Shown: in pieces, positions 1 through 7,514 of the stretch | Layout: each line of letters begins with the position of its first letter | Numbering within the stretch: position 1 is the stretch's first letter | Source: JBAZKK01 sp041650795 | GTDB lineage: Bacteria > Omnitrophota > Gorgyraeia > Gygaellales > Profunditerraquicolaceae | Length of the DNA: 11,534 bases | Assembly: GCA_041650795.1 (NCBI GenBank) | Contig: JBAZKK010000035.1 | Location: forward strand, 1-11,534 | Direction: 5' to 3' | Made by a program: the position numbers and the translations under genes | Notes under the pieces: model-generated | Databases searched by the model: none | What the model was told of the DNA's origin: nothing | What the model saw: the letters and a program-made list of their open reading frames with translations, nothing else

Positions 1-584
1 GCCTCGGTGCCTCCGGCTAACATAATATCGGCATCCCCGCGCTGCAGTATCCTGAAGGCGTCTCCGATGGAATGCGAACCCGAGGCGCAGGCGGTAGTCA
101 CGCAGGAATTATGCCCTCTGAGCCCAAAAATAATCCCTACCTGCCCCGCAGCTTCATTAACGATAAGCTTAGGTATAAGAAAGGGCGATAATCTGGAAGG
201 GCCTTTGGCAAGCAGGATATTATGCTCATCCTCCATGGTCTGCAGGCTGCCGATACCTGAACCGATTATAACCCCTACCCTGGTAAGGTCCTCTTTAGCA
301 AGGTCCAATCCTGAATCTTCGATTGCCTGCCTGGAGGCTGCAATGGCATACTGCACAAACCTAGCCATATGCTTGGCATCCTTGGAAGAAATCCCGTAGA
401 GGCTGTGGTCAAAACCCTTAACCTCCCCTGCGATGCGGGAATTATACGCAGAGGCGTCGAACTGGGTAATCGGGCCTATACCCCCCCTGCCCTCCTTTAA
501 CGAATTCCAGAAGGAAGGGGTATCATTGCCAACAGGAGAAATGACCCCCAAACCAACAACCGCAACCCTTTTTTCTTTAGTCAT
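1..584 (-). CDS. fabF: Beta-ketoacyl-ACP synthase II (FabF), N-terminal part
   Basis: Condensing enzyme of type II fatty-acid synthesis; it extends acyl-ACP with malonyl-ACP in the cytosol. The first 194 codons are visible and the gene runs off the left edge, so a little under half of a protein that is usually about 410 residues is present. Seen: the N-terminal motif VAVVGLGVISPVGN (residues 7-20), PITQFDAS (38-45), and the nucleophile elbow TTACASGS with the active-site Cys at residue 166. The two catalytic His residues lie beyond the edge. The ATG at 584 is chosen because the family start (M-x-K-x-R-V-V-V-T-G type) begins right there. Its ribosome binding site is weak (AGGC about 8 bases upstream). 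It is last in the visible fatty-acid gene run, 78 bases after acpP, and a terminator-like hairpin lies in that gap. FabB is a less likely alternative, given the FabF-like N-terminus and the position after acpP. Confidence 0.95.
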   Translation of the reverse strand, partial: MTKEKRVAVVGLGVISPVGNDTPSFWNSLKEGRGGIGPITQFDASAYNSRIAGEVKGFDHSLYGISSKDAKHMARFVQYAIAASRQAIEDSGLDLAKEDLTRVGVIIGSGIGSLQTMEDEHNILLAKGPSRLSPFLIPKLIVNEAAGQVGIIFGLRGHNSCVTTACASGSHSIGDAFRILQRGDADIMLAGGTE

Positions 585-599
585 GTTTCTAGCCTATAC

Positions 600-636
600 A
601 AAATTTACCCCGCCAGAAACTCACGGGCGGGGTAAA
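600..636 (-). terminator. Intrinsic-terminator-like hairpin between acpP and fabF
   Basis: On the minus strand an 11-bp perfect, GC-rich stem (arms 626-636 and 604-614, TTTACCCCGCC on the plus strand against GGCGGGGTAAA) closes an 11-base loop. It is followed directly by TTTT (603-600). This is the shape of a Rho-independent terminator, but the T run is short and the fabF ATG follows only 15 bases later. No promoter fits between the hairpin and fabF, so fabF must be reached by read-through. I infer a partial terminator or processing/stability hairpin that sets acpP above fabF. Confidence 0.65.
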
Positions 637-662
637 GATTAAAAATCTATATCTATCTGCAA

Positions 663-902
663 TTATTTGTTTCCGGACTTTTCTTCGATATACTTAACGG
701 CGTCACCGACGGTGGCAATCTTTTCGGCATCCTCATCGGATATCTCGATACCGAATTCCTCTTCCAGCGCCATCACAAGCTCTACCGTATCCAGGGAATC
801 GGCACCCAGGTCATCCACGAAAGAAGCCTCCGGGGTTACCTCTTCGGGTTTCACTCCTAGCTGCTCTGCAATAATAGACTTTACTTTATCTTGAACCGGC
901 AT
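663..902 (-). CDS. acpP: Acyl carrier protein
   Basis: Small acidic carrier of the growing acyl chain in type II fatty-acid synthesis; it acts in the cytosol after 4'-phosphopantetheine is attached from coenzyme A. It has 79 residues, the normal size. The attachment motif GADSLDTVELVMALEEEF is present, with the modified Ser at residue 36, and the helix I start (KVKSIIAEQLGV) and the DAVKYIEE C-terminal helix are also typical. The start is supported by the strongest ribosome binding site in the window, AAAGGAGG, 8 bases before the ATG, which suits a very abundant protein. It lies 31 bases after fabG and before fabF, the classic fabG-acpP-fabF order. A terminator-like hairpin follows 26 bases downstream. 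Identification is secure. Confidence 0.98.
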   Translation of the reverse strand: MPVQDKVKSIIAEQLGVKPEEVTPEASFVDDLGADSLDTVELVMALEEEFGIEISDEDAEKIATVGDAVKYIEEKSGNK

Positions 903-933
903 CCTTCTTTCCTCCTTTGTGTCAACATTTACC

Positions 934-1677
934 TCACGCCATTATCATGCCGCCGTCCACCACAATAGTCTGGCCGGTAATGTAACCTGCCTCTTCCGAG
1001 GCCAAAAACAGACACACCCTTGCCACATCAAGCGGCGCGCCGAACCTGGCAAGCGGTATCGCTGCCAGCATCTTCTGCTTCAGTTCCTCAGGGAGCTTTG
1101 CCGTCATATCGGTCTGAATGAATCCAGGCGCTACCGCATTTGCCGTAATGTTACGGCTGGCGAGCTCCTTGGCAGTTGTCTTGGTCAGGCCAATTATCCC
1201 AGCCTTGGAGGCTGAATAGTTTGCCTGCCCAGGGTTTCCTATAATGCCAATTATCGAGGCAATGTTGACAATCCTGCCGCTTCTCTGCTTAATCATGGGC
1301 CGGGATACTGCCTTGGTACAGTTAAAGGTACCCTTTAGATTAACCTGGATCACCGCATCCCAGTCCGTTTCGCTCATACGCAGCAAAAGATTGTCCTTGG
1401 TGATTCCAGCGTTGTTAATTAATATATCAATCTTTGCAAATTTGTCAAGGATTTTGTTTATGCCTTCCTCAACCTTGGAATAAGTCGTAACATCAAGCTC
1501 CACTGCCAGTGAGCGCCTTCCCAGGGCCTCGATTTCCTTCTGGGTTGCCTCGGCCTTGCCGAGGTTGACGTCTCCTATTACCACGTCAGCGCCTTCCGCG
1601 GCAAAAAGCAAAGCAATATCCCTGCCTATTCCTTGTGCACCTCCGGTAACCAAAGCCACCTTATCTTTAAGTCTCAT
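934..1677 (-). CDS. fabG: 3-oxoacyl-ACP reductase (FabG)
   Basis: Short-chain dehydrogenase that reduces 3-ketoacyl-ACP to 3-hydroxyacyl-ACP, the first reduction of each elongation cycle. It has 247 residues, normal for FabG. Seen: glycine-rich loop TGGAQGIG (11-18), NNAG (88-91), catalytic Asn113, Ser141, Tyr154 and Lys158 (YSASK), and the C-terminal GYITGQTIVVDGGM typical of FabG. The start is the ATG at 1677, with AAGGAGAGG upstream; this ATG overlaps the fabD stop as ATGA, so translation is probably coupled. A longer reading to 1710 only adds 11 residues that overlap fabD and lack family similarity. Odd point: Gln15 stands where NADPH-using FabG usually has Arg, and Asp36 ends the second beta strand (IGDVN). 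In this family that pattern favours NADH over NADPH; this cofactor call is an inference. Confidence 0.96.
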   Translation of the reverse strand: MRLKDKVALVTGGAQGIGRDIALLFAAEGADVVIGDVNLGKAEATQKEIEALGRRSLAVELDVTTYSKVEEGINKILDKFAKIDILINNAGITKDNLLLRMSETDWDAVIQVNLKGTFNCTKAVSRPMIKQRSGRIVNIASIIGIIGNPGQANYSASKAGIIGLTKTTAKELASRNITANAVAPGFIQTDMTAKLPEELKQKMLAAIPLARFGAPLDVARVCLFLASEEAGYITGQTIVVDGGMIMA

Positions 1678-2624
1678 CTTAACCCCTCTCCTTTTAGCCC
1701 CCCAACACATCCCAGGATATCATCTTTTTTCTCGACATTTACGACCCTGGCCCTACCGTCAATACGCCGCATCAGGCCTTTGAGGACCTTGCCTGGGCCG
1801 AATTCCAGGAAATCAGATGCTCCGCCCGAGAGGATAAAACGCATGGAGTCCTCCCAGAGGACGCTGGAGGCAACCTGCCTGACAAGATTCCCCTTGATCT
1901 CCTCGGGGGTAGTTGCCGGCCTGGCAGTAACATTGCTGATAACCGGTATCCTGGGTTTATGTATCTGGACATTATCCAGTTCACGGGCTAACCTATCCGA
2001 GGCTCCCTTCATAAAAGAAGAATGAAATGCGCCGCTTACCTCCAATAACAGCGCCATCTTAGCGCCTCTGTCTTTGGCCAGCCTCTCCGCTTCGCCGATC
2101 TCCTTTGCGCCTCCCGAAATGACTATCTGGCCGGGGCAGTTGAGATTGGCAATTTCGGTATTGGTATCGGCGCAAAGGTTCCTGACTGCCTCGCGCTCCA
2201 TCCCTATAACGGAAAGCATCTTCCCGGGTTTCTTGCGCGCCTCTTCTTCCATAAATTCGCCGCGTTTACGCACCAGATAAACCGCATCCTCAAAAGACAA
2301 TGCCCCTGCCGCTACCAGCGCCGAATACTCTCCCAGGCTTAACCCCGCAGTATAGCTAAACTCCTTGCACAACGCAGGGCACCTTGCTTCAAACGCGCGT
2401 AAAGCAGCGATGCTTACGGCGAGTATCGCCGGCTGGCAATTATCGGTCTTAACGAGCTCCTCAAGCGGACCCTCAAAACAAAGCCCGGAAAGGGGAAACC
2501 CCAGGACATGGTCTGCTTTTGCAAAAACCCCCCTGCTTTCCGCAAACTCTGCGGACAAATCCCTGCCCATGCCTACGTACTGCGCCCCTTGGCCGGCAAA
2601 AAGCAAGGCCTTTACCGCGCTCAT
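1674..2624 (-). CDS. fabD: Malonyl-CoA:ACP transacylase (FabD)
   Basis: Transfers the malonyl group from malonyl-CoA to ACP, supplying the extender unit for fatty-acid synthesis. It has 316 residues, the usual size. Seen: N-terminal LFAGQGAQYVGMG (Gln12 of the oxyanion hole), nucleophile elbow GLSLGEYSAL with Ser96, Arg121 that binds the malonyl carboxylate, and GAFHSSFM with catalytic His201, followed by the family's ISNVTA. The residue before Ser96 is Leu rather than the His of E. coli FabD (GHSLGE); I know this variation in other bacterial FabDs, so activity is expected. The ATG at 2624 overlaps the upstream stop as ATGA, with GAGGGAG upstream. The gene's own stop overlaps the fabG start in the same way. 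Confidence 0.96.
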   Translation of the reverse strand: MSAVKALLFAGQGAQYVGMGRDLSAEFAESRGVFAKADHVLGFPLSGLCFEGPLEELVKTDNCQPAILAVSIAALRAFEARCPALCKEFSYTAGLSLGEYSALVAAGALSFEDAVYLVRKRGEFMEEEARKKPGKMLSVIGMEREAVRNLCADTNTEIANLNCPGQIVISGGAKEIGEAERLAKDRGAKMALLLEVSGAFHSSFMKGASDRLARELDNVQIHKPRIPVISNVTARPATTPEEIKGNLVRQVASSVLWEDSMRFILSGGASDFLEFGPGKVLKGLMRRIDGRARVVNVEKKDDILGCVGGLKGEGLR

Positions 2625-4390
2625 CTGTCACTCCCTCGCCTGTTATCCAAAAGCCCCTTAAGCTTATCGGCGGCCTCTCTGGAACCGGGGTCAATATTAA
2701 GCGCCTCCTCAAATTCCCGCCTAGCATCCTTATGGCGCCCCATAAGGGAATAGACATCCCCGCTCTTGATGTAAGCCAATACGTAAGAAGGGGTTAACCT
2801 TTTGGCCGCATCCAACTCATTTAGAGCCCTGGCATAAAGCCCCTGTCTGGCGTAACAGACAGCCAGGGAAACATAAAAATAGGGCATGCCGGGCTCATTA
2901 GCGATTGCCTCCCGGTACTTCTCTTCTGCTTTTTTATAATTTCCGCGGGACATGTAAATCATGCCGGCATCCGAATATATCCTGGTAAAATCGAATATGC
3001 TCAATCTATTATGTGACCGGGAGACTGCGGCGTCAAATTCCCTGAGGGCCTCTGGATAATTGCCGCGCTTAAACCAGGCCTCTCCCAGGTCAACGTGGCC
3101 GGTAGGCGCATGGGGATATTTTTCAGCCACTGCCATACAAACCGAAAGCTCATCTTTCCAAAGAGGGTTGGTCGTCAGGGTAAAGATGGAAAAAAACACC
3201 ACGCAGGCAAGCGGCAAAACCTTCTTTAGCAGCGGGAACCTCAAGCCGAAACCGTTTCCTTCGTTATCCGGCATGGTCAACAGCGCCGCGATAATGACGG
3301 CAAAACCCGCCAGCGGCAGATACATAAAGCGGTTGGCCAACAATATCCTGAAGTTATTGAGAGGGTTGTTCATCGGCAGCGACCAGATAAAAAACCAGAG
3401 CGCCCCGAAGGAGAGCGCAGCCGGAAACCTCCTTCTTTTAAGAATCACAAAAATGGAGCCGATTATAAAGACTGCGCCTAACGCAATATTAAGGTAGGAA
3501 TTGCGCACCTGCATAGGAGGCACCATCACCAGGTCCCGCGGGAAAACCATATCCCTTAGGTATGCCCCGAAGACATCGCTCATGCGCAGGATATTCCCAG
3601 GCCCGGCGCCAAGGTCAAAGATGTGCTGCGTCGGCTGCCTCAGGAAAAAATAAACCCACAGGTATATCAACGCTACTGCCAGATAACAAAGATAACCCCT
3701 CCATCCTGCCAATGCCTTCTTAAGACTGCCTCCCTGCCGGTAATATTCAGAGACGAAAAGCGCCGCAGGCAGAAATACCGCTATTTCCTTGCAGAAAAGC
3801 GCCATAAAAAAACAAAATAACGAAAGCGAAAAATAAAAAAACCTCCCCGGGCGGATGTTATCCCGCGATTTAAAATAAGAAAGGATTGCGAGCAACGAGA
3901 ATAGCATCGCCAGGATATTCGGCCTAAAACCCACACAGGCAATAACCTCGGAGCTTAACGGATGAACCCCGAACAGGAGGGCTCCCAGTGCCGAAAGCCG
4001 AGGATTGGCAAATAATCGCAAGAGGAGAATATATAATAAAACGGAGCTGGCAACATGCAACAAGACATTAACAAGGCGCCAACCCCACGGCCTAAGGCCG
4101 AAGAGGGCGTAATTGAGCATGTATGTAACGGTTGCGACCGGCCTATAGCTGGATTCCCCGCTGCCTAAATTGTATGTGCCGTTATAAAAATAATCTCTCA
4201 CCGGACTGGCGATATAATTGCTGCTGAAGAGAAACGGGATATTACGGAATGATTTTATGAAGGCGTTATCTACAATGAGGGAAAAATCGTCGTAAACGAA
4301 ATTGCCGGGGATGGCGCCTGCCCAGACAAGAAAAACCACCACCGCTATCAAAAGGATGAGCCTGCCGCTTCCTACCACTTTATTACGCAT
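2621..4390 (-). CDS. Multi-pass membrane protein with C-terminal TPR repeats (TMTC-like)
   Basis: 589 residues. The N-terminal two thirds is very hydrophobic, with roughly ten membrane segments (for example about 11-28, 110-126, 134-146, 156-172, 184-200, 236-250, 300-316, 358-371 and 390-406). It carries patterns typical of the TMTC/PMT-like glycosyltransferase group: an acidic FVYDDFSLI in the first outer loop (31-39), SYRPVATVTYMLNYALFG (81-98), a GVHPLSSEVIA stretch (141-151) and ANRFMYLPLAGF (352-363). From about 425 to the end are at least three or four TPR units (GNYPEALREFDAA, GNYKKAEEKYREAI, GLYARALNELDAA, GRHKDARREFEEAL). Eukaryotic TMTC proteins are O-mannosyltransferases that use lipid-linked sugar; for bacterial relatives the substrate is unknown, so sugar transfer at the membrane is an inference. 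It overlaps fabH by 19 bases and fabD by 4, so it is built into the operon. A GTG at 4378 is an alternative start. Confidence 0.85.
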   Translation of the reverse strand: MRNKVVGSGRLILLIAVVVFLVWAGAIPGNFVYDDFSLIVDNAFIKSFRNIPFLFSSNYIASPVRDYFYNGTYNLGSGESSYRPVATVTYMLNYALFGLRPWGWRLVNVLLHVASSVLLYILLLRLFANPRLSALGALLFGVHPLSSEVIACVGFRPNILAMLFSLLAILSYFKSRDNIRPGRFFYFSLSLFCFFMALFCKEIAVFLPAALFVSEYYRQGGSLKKALAGWRGYLCYLAVALIYLWVYFFLRQPTQHIFDLGAGPGNILRMSDVFGAYLRDMVFPRDLVMVPPMQVRNSYLNIALGAVFIIGSIFVILKRRRFPAALSFGALWFFIWSLPMNNPLNNFRILLANRFMYLPLAGFAVIIAALLTMPDNEGNGFGLRFPLLKKVLPLACVVFFSIFTLTTNPLWKDELSVCMAVAEKYPHAPTGHVDLGEAWFKRGNYPEALREFDAAVSRSHNRLSIFDFTRIYSDAGMIYMSRGNYKKAEEKYREAIANEPGMPYFYVSLAVCYARQGLYARALNELDAAKRLTPSYVLAYIKSGDVYSLMGRHKDARREFEEALNIDPGSREAADKLKGLLDNRRGSDR

Positions 4391-5349
4391 GCTCCCCAGA
4401 CCAGGCCTGCGCCAAAGGCGTCAAGAAGCACGATATCGCCTTTCTTGATGCGGCCTTCTTTTGCCGCTTCGCAGAGGGCAACCACGGTAGACGCAGAGGA
4501 CATATTGCCGTATTTGCCGATATTGAGGTAAACACTCTCCTCCTTAAATCCGAGCTTTTTGGCAACCGCCATAATAATACGGATATTGGCCTGGTGAGGT
4601 ATGACAACGTCGATATCCTTACACTCCAACCCCGCCCGCTCCACGGCAATCCGGGCGGCATCGGCCATGTGCTTTACCGCGACCTTAAAGAGCTCGTTGC
4701 CGCGCATCTTGATGTAATGCAGGCCCCCTTCCAGGGTTTCCCTGCTCGCGGGGTTGCGTGAACCTCCGGCGGGCATCATCAGGAGTTCGGTCATATTACC
4801 GTCGCTTCCCAGGTAAGCCGAAAGTATCCCCCCTGATTTTACCTCCGATAGCACCACCGCACCTGCCCCGTCGCCGAATAAAACGCAGGTATTGCGGTCC
4901 TTCCAGTCCGTAACCGAAGATAAGACCTCGGCGCCCACTACTAGGGCATTCTGGTATACCCCTTGTTCAATGAACTGCTGAGCTATGTTCAAAGCGTAGA
5001 CAAAGCCGGCGCAGGCAGCCGAGATATCAAAGCAGGCAGCAGCCCCTGCCCCCAGGCCTTTCTGCACAAAACAGGCGGTAGAGGGAAACTGCATATCAGG
5101 AGTAATGGTGGCGACAATAATGAGGTCGATGTCCTGCGGGGAGAGCCCGGCGTTGCTGATAGCCTCACGGCATGCGCCAAGGGCAAGGTCTGAAGCAGCC
5201 TGCCCCTTATCTACCAGCCTTCTTTCCTTTATGCCGGTGCGGGTAGTAATCCACTCGTCGCTGGTATCGACCATCTTTTCCAGGTCGGCGTTGGTGAGAA
5301 TTCTCCTCGGCAAATAGTCCCCTACGCCGATAATCCCTGCTTTTTTCAT
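4372..5349 (-). CDS. fabH: Beta-ketoacyl-ACP synthase III (FabH)
   Basis: Starts fatty-acid chains by condensing an acyl-CoA (commonly acetyl-CoA) with malonyl-ACP. It has 325 residues, normal for FabH. Seen: DEWITTRTGIKERR (31-44), the catalytic triad Cys113 (DISAACAGF), His252 (PHQANIRI) and Asn282 (IGKYGNMSSAS), and the C-terminal DAFGAGLVWGA. All three catalytic residues are intact. The ATG at 5349 fits the family N-terminus (KKAGIIGVGDYLP) and has AGGA five bases upstream. It follows plsX by 12 bases, the usual plsX-fabH order, and its 3' end overlaps the membrane-protein gene. Primer specificity (straight or branched chain) cannot be read from the sequence by eye. Confidence 0.97.
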   Translation of the reverse strand: MKKAGIIGVGDYLPRRILTNADLEKMVDTSDEWITTRTGIKERRLVDKGQAASDLALGACREAISNAGLSPQDIDLIIVATITPDMQFPSTACFVQKGLGAGAAACFDISAACAGFVYALNIAQQFIEQGVYQNALVVGAEVLSSVTDWKDRNTCVLFGDGAGAVVLSEVKSGGILSAYLGSDGNMTELLMMPAGGSRNPASRETLEGGLHYIKMRGNELFKVAVKHMADAARIAVERAGLECKDIDVVIPHQANIRIIMAVAKKLGFKEESVYLNIGKYGNMSSASTVVALCEAAKEGRIKKGDIVLLDAFGAGLVWGACVIKW

Positions 5350-5361
5350 ATCCGTCCTATT

Positions 5362-6375
5362 CTATTGATTAGCCTGCTGGCTGATATTGACAGGACCGAT
5401 GGCCTCGGAGATCCTCTCGTTGAACTTGCGCTCAACCTCCTCCTTGGCTACCCTGATGGCATTCTTTATGGCACGGGCATTGGAACGGCCGTGGCCTATG
5501 ATAACTACTCCGTCAACTCCTAAAAGCGGCGCCCCGCCGTATTCGGAATAATCCAATTTTTTCTTAAAACGCGAGAGGCTTCGTTTTAAAAGTAGCGCTC
5601 CCATAATCCCCATCAGGCTGCTCTTGAGGTGCCTCTTGAGGAATTCTTGCACCGTCTCAGCCAGGCTTTCAGACACCTTCAGCGCTACGTTACCCACAAA
5701 ACCGTCGCAGACAATGATGTCGCATTTGCCGGAAAAGATATCCTTGCCTTCGACGTTGCCGATAAAATTAACCTTGCTTTTCTCAAAAAGCTCATGGGTT
5801 TCCTTGACGAAATCAGTCCCCTTGCTCTCCTCTTCCCCGATATTCAGGAGCCCGACCTTAGGGGAAGGCTTATTAAGGATATAGCGGAAATAGGCATCCC
5901 CCATGATGCCGTATTGCAGAAGATGGATGGGCTTAGGGTCAATATTCGCTCCTCCGTCAATAACAAGAGATATGTCCTTAAGAGTCGGCAGGATAAGAGC
6001 GATACCCGGGCGCTCCACTCCTGCAAGAAGCCGAAGGCTTAAGGTCGCGGCACACACTACTGCGCCGGTATTACCGGCGCTGAAAAAAGCGTCCCCCTGC
6101 CCATCCTTGAGGAGATTCAACCCCACGACGATGGAGGAATCCCTCTTCTTGCGCACGCTGAACGCTGCCGGCTCCGACATCCCTATGACGTCCGCCGCCG
6201 CGTGGAACCCGATACTCCCGGGGTCGCCGTATCTCTTGATAAGAGGCAAAACGACATCCTCCCTGCCCACCAGGGTTACCTCGATGTCGTATTCCTTGAC
6301 AGCGGCTAAGGCACCCTCTACCACTACTGCCGGCGCATAATCACCGCCCATAGCATCTACGATAATCTTAGTCAT
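5362..6375 (-). CDS. plsX: Phosphate acyltransferase PlsX
   Basis: Makes acyl-phosphate from acyl-ACP, the acyl donor for PlsY in glycerophospholipid synthesis; it links fatty-acid elongation to membrane lipid. It has 337 residues, the family's normal length. Seen: DAMGGD (7-12), SAGNTGA (99-105), DGGAN (140-144), LLNIGEE (176-182), NVEGKD (207-212), CDGFVGN (223-229), GGAPLLG (280-286) and GHG (294-296), all conserved PlsX blocks in order. The ATG at 6375 follows directly on the rpmF stop (TAG-ATG with no gap), so translation is probably coupled. The position between rpmF and fabH is the standard arrangement in many bacteria. PlsY is not in the window. Confidence 0.97.
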   Translation of the reverse strand: MTKIIVDAMGGDYAPAVVVEGALAAVKEYDIEVTLVGREDVVLPLIKRYGDPGSIGFHAAADVIGMSEPAAFSVRKKRDSSIVVGLNLLKDGQGDAFFSAGNTGAVVCAATLSLRLLAGVERPGIALILPTLKDISLVIDGGANIDPKPIHLLQYGIMGDAYFRYILNKPSPKVGLLNIGEEESKGTDFVKETHELFEKSKVNFIGNVEGKDIFSGKCDIIVCDGFVGNVALKVSESLAETVQEFLKRHLKSSLMGIMGALLLKRSLSRFKKKLDYSEYGGAPLLGVDGVVIIGHGRSNARAIKNAIRVAKEEVERKFNERISEAIGPVNISQQANQ

Positions 6376-6576
6376 CTATCGCTTCTTTTTCTTCTCTTTT
6401 ACTTCGATTTCAACTACCTGTCTTCCGTCGTAATAACCGCACACCTGGCATACCCGATGCACTAATTTAAGATGCTTGCACTGCGGGCATGGAATGAGAT
6501 TGACTGCCTTTATCTTCCAGTGGGTACGGCGCTTTCTGCCGCGCGCGGCGGAATGTCTCCTTTTCGGTAACGGCAC
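6376..6576 (-). CDS. rpmF: 50S ribosomal protein L32
   Basis: Small structural protein of the large ribosomal subunit. It has 66 residues. The N-terminus is the L32 signature (PLPKRRHSAARGRKRRTH), very basic, followed by a zinc-ribbon with four Cys at 30, 33, 43 and 46 (CPQC and CQVC), so this is the zinc-binding form. The start codon is GTG at 6576, supported by AAAGGAG seven bases upstream and by the family N-terminus beginning right there. The ribosome binding site starts at the stop codon of the upstream yceD gene, which suggests coupling. The gene abuts plsX. Confidence 0.96.
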   Translation of the reverse strand: MPLPKRRHSAARGRKRRTHWKIKAVNLIPCPQCKHLKLVHRVCQVCGYYDGRQVVEIEVKEKKKKR

Positions 6577-6592
6577 TTGAATACTCCTTTCC

Positions 6593-7012
6593 TTACGTTC
6601 GTGGCTTGCTGCAACTACAATCCCCGAGGTTCAAATCCTTACCGCAGGCCGGGCACAACCCCTTGCAATCCTTGCGGCAGAGAGGCTTTACAGGATAACC
6701 GAGGATAAGCTGGTCTCTAACCTCGGGGTCAAAATCAACCGCCAGATGCGAAGCATCAACCTCGGAATCAATCCTGATATCCCGCTTGAAATCGGCGGAA
6801 AAATCCTTCAGGCAACGGCTGCAGGTCAGGGTTACGCGGCCTTCTACCTTAATAAGGGCGGTAACCACATTTGTAACCTTTGAGATATTGGCCTTTGCCT
6901 TAAGGGGCTCTTTAAGCTTTATTAAATCCGTGTCCAATCCCCAGGTTACGGGATCAATATCCTCCTCTAACAGCGCCCCTTCGGGAGGAATCTGTCGGAC
7001 ATCTATTTTCAT
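6593..7012 (-). CDS. yceD: DUF177/YceD family protein (large-subunit rRNA accumulation)
   Basis: 139 residues. Members of this family, nearly always encoded just before rpmF, are linked to accumulation of 23S rRNA; the molecular function is not settled. Seen: a central CSRCLKDF motif (Cys64 and Cys67) and the C-terminal block with CKGLCPACGKDLN (Cys116, 120, 123) plus Cys112, 132 and 134. The CKGLC-PxCGxxLN pattern is the family hallmark and probably binds metal or nucleic acid. The start is ATG at 7012, six bases after the coaD stop; a weak GAGG lies inside the end of coaD. Family assignment is firm; the role is from family knowledge. Confidence 0.9.
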   Translation of the reverse strand: MKIDVRQIPPEGALLEEDIDPVTWGLDTDLIKLKEPLKAKANISKVTNVVTALIKVEGRVTLTCSRCLKDFSADFKRDIRIDSEVDASHLAVDFDPEVRDQLILGYPVKPLCRKDCKGLCPACGKDLNLGDCSCSKPRT

Positions 7013-7018
7013 AAAATA

Positions 7019-7507
7019 TCAGTGCCTCTTGCTTAATTTCTCCCTTAAGGGCTCTTCTACGAAATCTGGAACGAAGCTTGAAAGATCCGCCCCCAGCGAG
7101 GAGGCCTCCTTTAAGAGCTTCGATGATAAATAACTGTATGATTCCTGCGGCATCAGGAAAATTGTCTCTATATCGGGCGAGAGCTTGCGGTTGGTCAGGG
7201 CCATCTGGAATTCGTATTCAAAATCCGAGAGCATCCGAAGGCCCCGGATAAGCACCTTGGCTTTTTTGCGGTGCGCGTAATCAACAACCAACCCCTTGAA
7301 ATCATCAACCGTAACGCCGTGCATGCCGCGCGTAGCCCTCTTAAGCATCGCTACCCTCTCCTTGACGCTAAAAAGCGGCTTCTTGTGGTAATTATGGGCT
7401 ACCGCTACCACCACCTCTGAGAATATCTCCTGCGCCCTTTTGATGAGGTCAATATGACCGTAGGTAACAGGGTCAAAACTACCGGCATAAATAGCCACTT
7501 GGCACAT
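7019..7507 (-). CDS. coaD: Phosphopantetheine adenylyltransferase (CoaD)
   Basis: Fourth step of coenzyme A synthesis: 4'-phosphopantetheine plus ATP gives dephospho-CoA and pyrophosphate. It has 162 residues, normal for bacterial CoaD. Seen: the nucleotidyltransferase motif GSFDPVTYGHIDLI (9-22) with the T-x-G-H signature (Thr15 to His18), RGLR (88-91), and the C-terminal YLSSKLLKEAS (126-136), which matches the usual ISSSxVKE block. The ATG at 7507 lies seven bases after the rsmD stop; AAGGGGT in the rsmD tail serves as ribosome binding site. Its place in a fatty-acid operon makes sense because CoA supplies both acyl donors and the ACP prosthetic group. The rsmD-coaD pair is a common neighbourhood. 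Confidence 0.97.
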   Translation of the reverse strand: MCQVAIYAGSFDPVTYGHIDLIKRAQEIFSEVVVAVAHNYHKKPLFSVKERVAMLKRATRGMHGVTVDDFKGLVVDYAHRKKAKVLIRGLRMLSDFEYEFQMALTNRKLSPDIETIFLMPQESYSYLSSKLLKEASSLGADLSSFVPDFVEEPLREKLSKRH

Positions 7508-7514
7508 ACTTAAG

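Noticed and set aside
1678..1710. Longer FabG with 11 more N-terminal residues from 1710
   Set aside because: The extension overlaps the fabD coding end, has no family similarity, and the ATG at 1677 has a good ribosome binding site and the usual FabG N-terminus.
1674..2624. FabD lacking the His before the active-site Ser (GLSLGE rather than GHSLGE)
   Set aside because: Looked like a lost residue, but this position varies among bacterial FabD proteins and the catalytic Ser96, Arg121 and His201 are present.
5629..6042. Plus-strand frame of 137 codons inside plsX, and other long plus-strand frames such as 3060-3497 and 8318-8782
   Set aside because: They are opposite-strand shadows of well-conserved genes; their translations show no recognisable domain.
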